Shown piece by piece: positions 23,636 to 34,715 of a stretch of 64,000 nt of DNA. The stretch lies in the NCBI GenBank assembly GCA_032821775.1, contig JAVLRN010000008.1, forward strand, positions 1,612,001 to 1,676,000. The letters run 5' to 3'. A model generated the notes under the pieces. It did not search any database, was not told where the DNA came from, and saw only the letters and a list, made by a program, of their open reading frames with translations. A program made the position numbers and the translations under genes. Within the stretch, counting starts at the first letter, position 1. Every line of letters begins with the position of its first letter. Source of the DNA: Sanguinoderma infundibulare. Lineage: Eukaryota; Basidiomycota; Agaricomycetes; Polyporales; Polyporaceae.

Positions 23636-24341
23636 TTGGACTTCAGCGCACCGTTCCTCAAGAACTTACGCCGAGAACGGAAAGGTCCCGCGGTGCAACT
23701 TGGAGCGGCCTCCGTTGCAGACCATCATTTCATGAATGCTAGCTTAGTTTTGCATTGCATAAGCATTCGCAATGGTGAACCACACGTGTGCTGTTATGTC
23801 TTACATTGCATATCCTCACAGACAATCGTGGCCTACTTTGAAGAATGTGAGTGTGAACGCCATATTCTAGAAGATCATCACGAGTACGGTGCAATGTCAC
23901 TGGATGACTGTAGTGCAGAGGGTGAATTAGTAATTACGATGGGTCATTGCGGCCACGGTCCACTGTAAGACACCGCCGAGGACGATCCTAATGAACGAAA
24001 CACTCACAATTCGGAGACACGTCGTGCCGCTAGCCAAACTCAGTGGGCACATTTGCCGAGAAGGTGTAGACTTGGTTCAAGAATAATTTACGACGGTGGT
24101 GGCAGGAGATCACGGCCCATTCAGTCACTAACGCCGCTGTGACGGAATCACACCGCACTCGCACCGGGTCGAGAAAGTCGGCCATTGTACTTAACCAGCA
24201 CTGACCGTGACGCTCCTGCTGCTATTTCTTGTTTCATGCCACTCGTTGGATCTTACTGGAACTGACCGGGGCTCGTGTCCACTCCTGTTCTGCCGACGAC
24301 CTTTCCTTTGGCCCTTCCCTAGCCGACATATCTCGCGACTC
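23636..24341. other. intergenic, promoter of the RING gene
   Basis: No gene recognised. A frame at 23636-23968 (+) has no domain. An upstream in-frame ATG near 24207 would lengthen the RING protein by 45 residues of non-conserved hydrophobic sequence, so I prefer the start at 24342. Confidence 0.45.
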
Positions 24342-27300
24342 ATGAGCCACAGTCCACCAACAAAGCGAATCAAACTCGAGTCTCCACCACACCTTGAATC
24401 AGACCCTCCTCCTAACGACGTCGGTGAGAACGAGGAAGAAGATGCCGATAGCGAACACTGTAGTATCTGTTTGCAGCCCTATGCGGATCGTACCATGATC
24501 CCGACATGCTCGCACGAGTTCTGCTTTGAGTGTCTTCTCATTTGGACGGGTGAGTTTGCTATTTGAGGGTGTTGCAGTCTAATAACCGGACCTACTCACC
24601 TAGACCAATCTCGACGTTGTCCTCTATGTTCTCAAGACGTCGGCAAATATCTCATGCACAACATCCGGTCTAAATTTGATTACCAGAAGCACTATCTGGC
24701 ACCTTTGCGCACATCTCCTGGACCTCAAACAATAGCTGCTGTACGTGCAGATGCACGAAGGCGTGCTGAGAGGCGCAGACAAGCCGAGTGGGGACGGCGT
24801 CGGAGAACGGAGTTAGAGGAGGCGGATGCGCTGGAGCGAGCAATTGAGAAGAGAAGATGGGTGTACAGGCACAGTTTATACGCCAAAGTACGTCCTCGCA
24901 TCCATTTCCCTCCTGCCGCCTTCGGCTACATAGGAATCGAGAAGACACACTATCCATCCATGGCTTCACGTATCTTGTCCGCTCGTTGACCCAACCCTAA
25001 CCTCAATTCCGGTGGTGTAGCATGTCGCTTCGAATCCGTACACACGCTACCGTCCATTCCCGACCCCGGCACAATTTGCGGCTTCCCAGGACTTCATATC
25101 TAGAGCAACAGTTTTTATACGTCGGGAGTTACAAGTCTGGATGGGGCTAGACGTAGAGGTTAGTTTTGGAGGGGTCGCGATTGTTAAGCAGGAACCGTAA
25201 GCTGATTGAGCTTGTGTAGTTCCTCACCACCTTCACGGTGTCTCTCATGAAGTCACTGGATATACGGTCAGAACCCGCCGTGCGGCTTCTCTCTGAATTC
25301 CTCGACATGGACGCTGAGCATGGGCGAGAACGCGCCAACGCAGAACATTTTGCGCATGGTGAGTCCAATTATACTTCAGGACCGTGTGATACTTCCTTCA
25401 TATTTTGTTGAGCTTATGAAAACCTATGGGTCTTCGTATTACATTCGTGTCACCTGTTGCCCTCTTCGGCCTTAGGTCCATGTTCATTGGACCCGTCTCC
25501 CGCGAAGTACCGCATTGACACCCCTGGGAGGGTCCGGGGCTTCCGAGTCTTCGTATTCTGGCTTCGCATCCTATACGCGAGATTCTTTCTGCCGTTATTT
25601 GGTCATCCTCGTTGACCCACGACGCCCATGTGGCTACCTGCGCGCCTACGTAATTGAGAAGGTTCACCACGTTTTTCTTTGCGTAGAACTTTATTCTTAC
25701 CTGCGGTCCCCGTATCGCGACCTCTCGGCTTACGATAATAACGTACAGGTGAGTTCGCCCGCACCCTCATTCTCGTCGCAGTCTTCTTGAACGTCTTTTA
25801 GTACAACGTGTCAAACTATATCCCACCGCCGAATGACCTTGAGCGTAGAGAACGGTGGCGGTCACGGTCTCGTTCCCGTTCTCAGTCCAATTCACGTTCT
25901 AGAGACCTTCCATCAACACGTTCTCCATCGCGCCGATATCCGCCGACCTCACGTTCCACGTCTCGCGGTTCCTCATCCAATCATTCCGACCACCCCATCA
26001 CATCGCCATTGTTCTCGTCCCATCAACATGACATTGGAACGACTCGACGGCTCAACCAAAACCCCAGTCGACGTCGACGTCGTCGCAGCAGCGGTTCGCG
26101 TTCAGGGCATGGCCACACGCCAGGCTTCTCCGAGTCTCGCCACGGTGGTAATGGTGCCGAACAGCGCCGTCATGCCACAGGGCCCACGACTCCAGAACAT
26201 TCCCGCGATAAATATTATGAGAAGGGCAAGCATCGCGCCGAGGACGATAGAGCGGGTGAGCCGAGCCTCCCTGTCTCCCGAAGGGATAGTGGCGTGGCTA
26301 TCGGTGGCAATGGACATCCCATCTCACATACCACCCCACGGGACCGTTCATTTTCTCGTGTCAGCGGCGAGAAAGACCTGACTGCGTCTACGTTATCGAC
26401 GCCGGGCCACGCCCCTGATCTGTCCGCTGCAACAGCGCAGGATGGGGCGACGAACACAACAGGTCCTCGAGCAGCTTCTTGCGTTTCCCCTCAAGATAAC
26501 GGGCCAGCTTCTACCCACACGCCCTCAGAAGATTTCGATATCGCCCAAGCTTCGAGCTCACTCGATCCGATCAGGCCAGCAAAACCACCTCCGCGCGTCC
26601 GCCGAAATGCTTGGCAGACCATGCAAGATCATCTCGCTGGCAGCAGTCGGGACCCACGCTCCACCCGACCAAGAGAAGGAGCTTCGGGACCGGAGGTTGC
26701 TTCCTCATCGAAGTCGCAAGCTCCAACTATCCCAGCGTCTTTCTCGCGCAACAGAGCCCTGCGCCCTGAGGATCCCTCTCCATCCGATGAGACCGTGCCT
26801 TCATTGCTCTTGCGCCTGTCGGACCCTGTTCCAACAACCTCTGTACACCCCCGCATTGCAGAAGACAATGGTCCCGATGGGAGTCCAGGCCCACGCCGAG
26901 AAACCCTATCCGCGTCCAAAGGCAAAGGTATTTCCGCTCCGGGAATGACGGCACGCACGCGAGGTGGACGTCCAACTCCGAGTCAATCGACGCAAGGAGT
27001 AGTTCCTTCTCCCGCCTGTTATATTTCGCCACCCTACCATCCAACCGGAGCCGCCGGACGTCAAGTCCACTTAGACTGCGATGCAGGGGAGATGGCGAGT
27101 GACGCGAGGGACGCGGGAGCGGTGGGGCACTCGTCCTCGGAACACAAATCAGGTCGGGCCACGCACCGCACTCTCTGCCACTTTGCCTGCGACCCTCGCG
27201 AGCTAATCAGTTGCCCCGTTTAGGTGCCCGTGGGGCCACACCGCGAGCCGGCGACGCACAGCCCTCGCCACCGTCCGCTGATCCACGTTTTCTGCTCATG

Positions 27301-27702
27301 CAGAAGCTCGAGCTCGAGAAGCGGCGAGCGTTGGGCGTTCCCACCGCTGAGAAGGCGCAATTGTCCTCGACGCGACACGATGCACCGTCTGTTCCTATGG
27401 CATCGTCGTATGAGGACGCTCTGCACCCCGGGCTCACAAAGTCCGCCGTGCCAGCCGCAGAGGGCGTGGCTGCGGAGCGGCAGGCCGAGCGAAGGGAAGC
27501 AGAATTGCGTAGCCAGGCACAGCTGCGCGTCAGGCTCGCCGCTGCGAAGAGAGCCGCTGCGCTGCAGGTGCAGGACGTCTCGGGTAGGACGGACGAGAGG
27601 ACGGGCACCATCGAGTCCGCGACTTCACCCGGCGACGTCGCTGAGAGCCTCATGTCGCAGGAGACGGTGTTGAGGAGCAAATTAAGGGCCCGGAGAGCTT
27701 GA
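24342..27702 (+). CDS. TOPORS-like RING-type E3 ubiquitin ligase
   Basis: Exons 24342-24549, 24604-24887, 25021-25158, 25220-25358, 25687-25748, 25802-27152 and 27224-27702 encode 886 aa. The start peptide MSHSPPTKRIKLE carries a basic nuclear-type motif. A C3HC4 RING follows: C40, C43, C56, H58, C61, C64, C75 and C78. Next are a charged helix (ARRRAERRRQAEWGRRRR) and a conserved block with YTRYRPFPTPAQFA, FIRRELQVWMGLD and ELYSYLRSPYRDL, as in TOPORS/PTOPORS proteins. An RS-rich region starts near residue 290 (RWRSRSRSRSQSNSRSRD), then low-complexity sequence, and a helical end with AQLRVRLAAAKRA. TOPORS-type ligases act in the nucleus in ubiquitin and SUMO transfer. The frame of exon 6 runs on to a stop at 27223; the last exon is joined through a weak GTCGGG donor because it restores the typical C-terminal helix. 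Intron 4 is 328 nt. Confidence 0.82.
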
Positions 27703-28178
27703 AGGCAGAACGCTTGACTACAGTTGCGCCTGTGCATCGAGTACGCTATCTAAATCGAGCGGGTATTACTACTTTTCTCCTGTGTGATATGGTACGCTAC
27801 ATGTAAATCGAGTGCAGGGTGTTGATGACATATGGCGAGCGCGACGGGGGTACGGCGCGGGTACTAATGCATATTGTAAGGTATCGAGATTGTACGAAAA
27901 TGCTTGGCAGTATCATCGATGAGACTACGAAGGTCGAAAGCGGATTATACGTATTCTAAATACGGTATAAAAAGTGCGGCGATTAAGACAAGTACGCAGA
28001 GACCGTCCTTTGAGCCGGAATCGGAGAATTACTAGCGGGTACAGTTGGCTACTACGCGTAGAGTGGGAGAAAACGTGACTGAGTTCGTAAAGAGACGTCG
28101 AGAAAGGATCGTGGTGGGGCGATATACACAAGGGGCGGGTCTGTTGCGCCGCTGTACTGACTCTCCATTAGCTGATGA
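27703..28178. other. convergent intergenic spacer
   Basis: The 476-bp spacer lies between the stop codons of the RING gene (+) and the homeodomain gene (-). It must contain both 3' ends. It is AT-richer than its neighbours and has no coding signal. Confidence 0.6.
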
Positions 28179-29954
28179 TTAATGACTAGGAGGCGGAGGT
28201 GGAAGTTCGTCTGTATAATCGTGGAATCCGGGTCGTGCAGGATGCTCTGGCGGCGCACGTCCTGCCGGGGATCGTATGGGGTCGAAACGTGTACGAAAGA
28301 CGGGTGATAAGGGGCTGCGGACGGGCGAAGGACCGGAAGACACCATGGGAACGACGGAGGAGAGGCTAGGAAGCGGCTCCGCACCGAACGGGGAGCGCAT
28401 AGCCGTGGGCGAGCCTTCGAACGGCGGCGGGGCACCCAGAGGCTCGGGTGGCGACCGACGGCGGTTGTACGGCGAAAAGGCGGGGTCGTCCCACTGCGGC
28501 TGCGGCTGGAGCGTGAACGGAGGCGGAATGTTGAGTATGGCCCGAGGTGCGGAGAAGTCGACGTTCGCAGGTGGAAGGGTGCGGCGCGGTTCGTCGAATG
28601 AACGTGGTCGATGGGCCGATGCGCCCGACTCCAGTGCGCTCAGGGCCGCAAGCGTCGGGTACGGGCCAGCGCTCGATGGGGTGATGGGGCTGGACGCGGG
28701 CCCGCGCATGCGCGCAACGTTCGCCGCGACCGGAGGCAAAGTGAGCGTCAGCTCGGGGCCCTGCTCGCCTGGAGGACGGCCAGGACGAGGCGTGAGCCTG
28801 TACATCTCCGGCATCGCCGTGGCTGGTCGCGACGGAAAGCTCTGCGATCGTCTCCTCCACGCGGGGTCGTCGAATAGGGCGCGTCGGCTCGAGCCGGGAA
28901 TACCTGGCCCCGCAAGCTGGGTCGGGGACATGGCTGACCTCGCATACTCGTCGGCAAGATAGGGATCGCGATGGGTGTGCCCGAAGCGGTCGGGGGGACC
29001 GCCAGAAGACGCGCTTGGGCCACCATAGGGCCCATAGGGCGCATCGCTGATGCTACCGGCACCGCGCATGAAGAAGGCGTCTGCACTCGACCCTGAGCGG
29101 ATTGCCATCGCCGTGGGGCTAACATCGCTAGTCGTTCCTGGGGGCGCGTTGGTGAAAGGCCCGAACTGGGGTGGGCGCGTGAGCGGCGCGGAAGTGGTGG
29201 AGGCTTGTCCGCGGGGCCGACGTGCCTTCTGACGTTGGTTCTATAAGCGAAAGGTGAGTGCAGGCGACACAGACGTGACTACAAAGAACTTGCCTGAAAC
29301 CAAATCTTGGTGACAAGCAGCGCAGGTGAGTATTGACGGAAGGTGCACAACGGTGCTGGGGTACGTACCTGGACCTTCCGTGCACTCAATCCAATTGCCC
29401 TCCCGACCTCCTCGCGCATCTGCGTAGTTGGGAAGCGAGACTTGGAACGATCGTGTCAGACAATGTCATAACGTCATGCGAGGGCGGGAGCATACCTGCG
29501 CGAGCAGTGCATGAAGGACAGCCGCCTGGTGTGGCGTAGTCAAAGTCCGTGTTCGCTTCTTCTTCGGAGGCTGGCCCTCGGGTGCGCTCTCGGAAGTGGA
29601 AGGCTTGCTAGGCCCGCCTTCCATTTCCGTGTCCGCCATGTCGCCTTGCGAAGACGATCCTGAAGGGCTTGAGCGCTCGCGTTTCCTTCTTCGATGGCTC
29701 AACTCGGGGTCCGAGGAAGGAGCGGGAGCGGAGGGGGAATCGACGCGCGGGGAAGGGGCGGTGGTGTAGTGTTGTGAAGCGATGTTAATGGAGGAGGAAG
29801 CCCCCTGGATGTATTGGGAGTCTGTAGGGAGCGTGTGTCTGGAAGACGAACTCGAGGGCGGGCGTCGTGGACTACCCTGTCGTCGATGTTCGTCACCGGT
29901 CTGATTACTAGGAGCAGAAGATGGCGCGTCTGCAGCGTGGCGTGACATATTCAT
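28179..29954 (-). CDS. homeodomain transcription factor
   Basis: Minus-strand exons 29954-29496, 29440-29369, 29305-29294 and 29240-28179 encode 534 aa. The homeodomain spans residues about 131-190: KKKRTRTLTTPHQAAVLHAL for the N-terminal arm and helix 1, SRFPTTQMREEVGRAIGL for helix 2, and KVQ-IWFQ-NQRQKARRP for the recognition helix, with W179, F180 and N182. IWFQ is the whole content of exon 3 (12 nt). The intron after it starts GCAAGT, a GC-AG intron of 53 nt. Flanking regions are Ser/Pro-rich, with a basic RRRKRERSS patch before the homeodomain and a Pro-rich tail ending DELPPPPPSH. It is a typical-length homeodomain and resembles the non-mating-type hom regulators of mushroom development; a mating-type HD gene is less likely because no partner HD gene is adjacent. 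DNA targets cannot be inferred. Confidence 0.9.
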
Positions 29955-32900
29955 AGACAGAAAGCGAGCGAGTACAGTTGAGTTGCAGAGGCAGAGCGTT
30001 GCGTTAATTAGGGGCGTCGAGAATTAAGAGGAACCCGATTGAGTATACGGCGGCGAAGGGGGGCTCACGCCTTCGGCGGAGCAATGATACACAGACCCAA
30101 GAGCTTCAGCACATCGGTTCGGGGGGAGGGAGGTTTGCCAGACCCGGAGACGGTCACAGACGAGAAGGGGAAAAGAGTGTAAGGAGCACGGAGCGCGTGG
30201 AAACAACTTGGGAGGTCCAGTTTGGGCGGACCTGCATGATACCTAGTTTCCCGTTGGCGCCGCTGCGAAATAGAACCGAAACCGAAACCTATCGTTACGA
30301 TCGAGGTGAATAATTGCCATAACCCTGGGGAAACTTTGAGGCCGTTGCGATTCAAAGAGACTAATCCCAAAACGGAAGCCAGACGCCTGCGTCAAGGGGC
30401 CCGTCGCGTCGTCGCTTCACTGAGATTCTGACGCGGGAAAATCTCGCAGCAAGTCCGACGTTCAGCTTCAAACAAGTCTAGAGCCTGTTGTTACTATGGA
30501 GGAACAGCGACTTCCGGCGCCCCGGTTAACGCTAAATCGTCCGGATGGTGACCCGTCCTACTACGGCCTCATGGTGATGTCCGCTATAGCACAAAGGACG
30601 CGATGTTTAGCTCGACCTCACTGTTTAAAAACCCACAAGCCCGCCCTCGCTCGCCCTCGATGGACAAGAAAGGATGGATCAGAAACGTTACCCGAGTCGG
30701 GTGCCTTTCCCGGTTCGCGTCGTTGATGCGCCAGATAACAGATCTGCCCAGTGCCTGCTCCTGCGTCGTCAGGAGCATCCAATTTCATTCGAATTGCCGA
30801 TCGTCATCAGCGATGACAAGGCAACCCGGGTGAACCAACCAAAACGAACCATTACCTCGTGCTCTCAGGCTTCTCGGCCACTTCCCATGTCCGCATCATG
30901 GGCGCTCGGGACCCGCTCCTCTCGGCTCCTTTCAGGCGCAGTCCAACCGCAATATATGGGCAGTCGACGGTAGTGCGGAGGAGGTCAAGGTCATCATCAG
31001 CGTGTCTCCATCTCTGCCATTCAGCATCGGGACCCGTAATCGGCAGATCTCCTCCTTCGTCGTCGACTCGGAGCATGGTGGCGGCCCATATTAAACGCTT
31101 GGACGGTCGTCACATGCTGCGAGTAACGACGAGTGACAGCCGTGGACGCTGGTGCCAGAAGTTGGCATACCTTCGCGCTTCGTTCGAGGCCCTAGTCGTC
31201 ATTGCGCATTCCGAACACGAGGTTGCGGTTAGGCTTGAAGTTCGAATGGTGGCACAAGGTTGACGGCCGAGAACCTACTCGCATGTGCGCCCCTGATCGC
31301 AGTAAACACCGTGCTCTGTCCATTGCGGGCGCCGAAACGCTTCCATGTAGTAAGTGGACTGCCTTTGACAGCACAGTGTGGTGAGTGCTTGACTGCGAAA
31401 GTGTATCGACTTTATCTAACCTGTCAGGAAGCGTGGATGGATGATCGAAAGAAGCCAGAATTTGACTTACAAAATAGACATAAGGGAACCGTGACGTCGG
31501 TTGACCTGTACAGGTTGTCCAAAATCCGCAACCTCGGTGCCCGGCTTACTGCGCCGGAGAAGCGGTCAATGAAAGTGGGAAAGCCACTCTTTTACAGCGC
31601 AGTGGGTTTGCAGGATGCGGCATCCTGAAAGACCAACGATGAGCAAGGCACAGAACATGTTGAACACTGAGAAGCCGCAGAAACACAGGGAAGGAGGAAG
31701 AAAGCTTGCGGTGATTAACCGGCCCCAGTACATGCCCTGTACATGCGTCATAAGCTTGGGTCGGCGTGGGTCATTGCGGCGATCCTTTCATGGAGTGGCT
31801 TTCATTACAACAGTCATGCCGCCATGCTGCGAAGGGCTTCGAGGTCAGCTTATCTGACCCATCAGGTCTGGGGTAACGATCGTAGTCAATTGTGGTTCAT
31901 TTAGATGATGAACCGCATTCCGCACCGAGAAGGCATCCGTGTGGAGTATCGGGGATATAGTGATCGTTGCCGAATACCGAGTCGGGGTGCCCGGGGAGAA
32001 TGCACAACTGTATGTAGGTGTACGTACACCTTTGAGCGAATTGTGCAGAGGAGACATATTATCCTGTAGCTTGCGATCAACGGACGCACACGCACGGACG
32101 CTACGGAACGCCGAAGCATTTGGCTGGCGGAAACATTAGTGGCTTAATTGCAAGAAGATTTCTTCGTGGCAACCAGGAAGTCGGAGGCCACTCTAGACGA
32201 ATCGGACATACCTAAATAACGAGCCGCATGCTTGCAAATGCCTCCCACAGAAGACGGTGGGCGGACATATTATGGCAACAGGGCGTCGATAGACGACACA
32301 CAGCATCCGGTCGAAGCCCGAGAAGATAGAACGGGGAGACGTGGCAACCCGGAAGCCTCCTCGACGACTCCAACTACGTGCGTCTGTCACGCGTCACAAC
32401 CAAGTACAAATCTCCCACGTGATCGGCGTGTGTGTCACAAACGCGTTCGACACGCGACGCGTCAATCGAATCACAGCTTGTCTCCTTTCCGCCACCTCCT
32501 CTTTTCCCATTTAACCACCACTCCACCGTCTGTCCTGCGATGGTCTCAATAGCTCGCTTGCATTACTCTCTACCTACTGATCCCACAGTGAAATGGCTAG
32601 CCACCCAAGAGCGCAACCTGAACCGGGATCTTGAGTATCCCGATGAAGCGGCTGAGGCGCCAGAAGATTATGTTTCCCGGACGTATCTCCAATTCCTATG
32701 GTTACCGCAGGTGAGCTGGACAGTTCTCCGTCGCCCTGTCCGATTTCCTCGCATCTCCGGAGCTGCCGTCCCTGCCACGGTTTACGGCAAAGTATAAATG
32801 GGCTTCCGAGGCGATTGGGTCTGGTCTCCGTCCGCTGCGCTCTGGGCCTGTGCAGTGCAAACCGAACACGATGCGGGGTGCATGCAGGGGAGTCTCTCCG

Positions 32901-34715
32901 TGCACCTCATGTCCGTCACACGGCCACCTGGGTGTACACCACGTCGCTTTGCCTCCGTTCACGTCCAAGTGACTTACGCACTTGAACCGCATGCATGCTC
33001 GAATTCGTGATTTGCCGTTGGGAATGGAAGAATGATGTGGTGATCCTGACCCGAGTAAGCGTTTGCTTCGCATTCCCCAAAACAGACTCGGCCGCGTTCT
33101 TTGTTTGACCAGATTGATCCGTTTCTTCGTGGTGATTCCTTCTGTGTGTCGGCGCCGATGACATGACACACGATCAACCAACACACATCGAGCGCTTGTG
33201 CTGGCATATGCACGACTCGCTGGACTTTGTCCAAAATGGGTTTTTATGTGATGCTTTCCGCGAGCCTCATTACGATCCATGGCTCTGGCACCCTTGCAGT
33301 CTGTTACGAAAAGTCGCTCCCGAAACATTGTCTGCGCATGCGAGTAACGGAGCCGTTGTACTAGGTGCTCCAGCTTCCCATATCAGGCGTCTGGAAACAT
33401 TTTCAACGTGTTTGCAACTGTTCTCTCGGCGCTCGGCGTTGCGTAACTTTATTGAATTACCCCACAGTTAATTCATCCTTTGTTTGTGCAGCCGTGTCTC
33501 GGCTGTGAGCATCGTCTTCATACATGCGGGAACCACGTGTAGGGGGGCCGGGTGCCTCCACCTCGTTGCATCGGTTTTCCTATTTCTCCCCTGAAAGGGA
33601 ACAGACCTCCTCGCCGCATCCCCCTTTTGTACACGTTCTCCATCGGCGGAGATTCCGACTTATGCCACAGAGCGCACTCCCCCTTGCAAGCTACCCCACA
33701 CGGCAAGTTGAACTTGCAGTGTGGTAGGTTCCGGGCTGCAGGCCCAAAGATCGATCTGCCTTCTATGAGGCTTATCACAGTGCATCATAAATGTGAGACT
33801 GCTGGCAAAGGCGACTTATGGAGCGAACTCCGACTGAAATGGAGGGTTGTTTGAGCCGTAAAGCGTCACTTGATCCTCAGGTCACGGACGGCAACACTCT
33901 TCACGGCTTGCTGAGCGCAGCATCCGGTTGAATACTTCCCCTTCATTGGCATCTAATGGAGATAGACGGACAGAGCCATATCCGCTATGGCTAAGGATAT
34001 ACCGCGGTTTTGGATTATGATACGATAAACTTCCCGCTGATCAAGCATGATTTCTGTGGACGAATCACATCATCTCTCGTCCCAGGGCGTACAAGGCATG
34101 AATGCCTCTTTGCGTCCACGCCCTCGCAGGCTTGAGATATCATGGAACAACCTATGGACGCTCTAGAGGTCCCGACACCTCAGCTGCACACGAACCTCGC
34201 ATTCCGGCAGAATTCACGAATCCCACAGAATGGAGGCGTTCTATCGGCTGACTCGTGGCTGTAGATCGTCTTCATTCTGGGAATTTCATTCCAAGATAAT
34301 GTCTCGTGGCGCGAGGTTCGGTTCTCAGCACTCTGGGAGTGGCTTGACAAAGGGTTACACATTGCCGCTATCATCGGACAAAAGTGATTTTTGCCCCCTC
34401 GCTCCCATACATATCGTTCGTCTTGCTCACGATACAATGTTCGCACAATAGCTGGGTTTCGTAAGGCCGCTTTGCGTGTGCCGGAGGTCTTCCACGCCCA
34501 TCACATTGCTGAGCTGCGCTCGGTGCTGAGAAGTGTAGTCTTTCATGAGCGTAGCAGTCTTCACCAGCCCCACAACTAGCCCCACAAGGCACCGTGTCTC
34601 GCCCCCTATTCCAATGCCACCAGGCCTTGGTTGTGGTTTTCCTATCACGTCTCATCACTCTCGTGCAACGGTCTGAAGGGTGTTCAATTGCTGACCGCTC
34701 TACCCCCAGTCAATC
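29955..34715. other. 4.8-kb gene-poor block
   Basis: I recognise no complete gene. Around 30496-31260 (+) short segments read like decayed coding sequence, for example PFPVRVVDAPDNRSAQCLLL in one frame and NIWAVDGSAEEVKVIISVSP in another, without a plausible splice path. A frame starting near 32540 (MVSIARLHYSLPTDPTVKWL) lasts about 60 codons and then loses sense. From 33 to 34.6 kb there are only short frames on both strands. The right end holds the promoter of the Sld3-like gene. Confidence 0.4.

Noticed and set aside
28276..28962. 228-codon plus-strand frame
   Set aside because: Antisense to the Pro-rich last exon of the homeodomain gene; composition reflects GC-rich codons.
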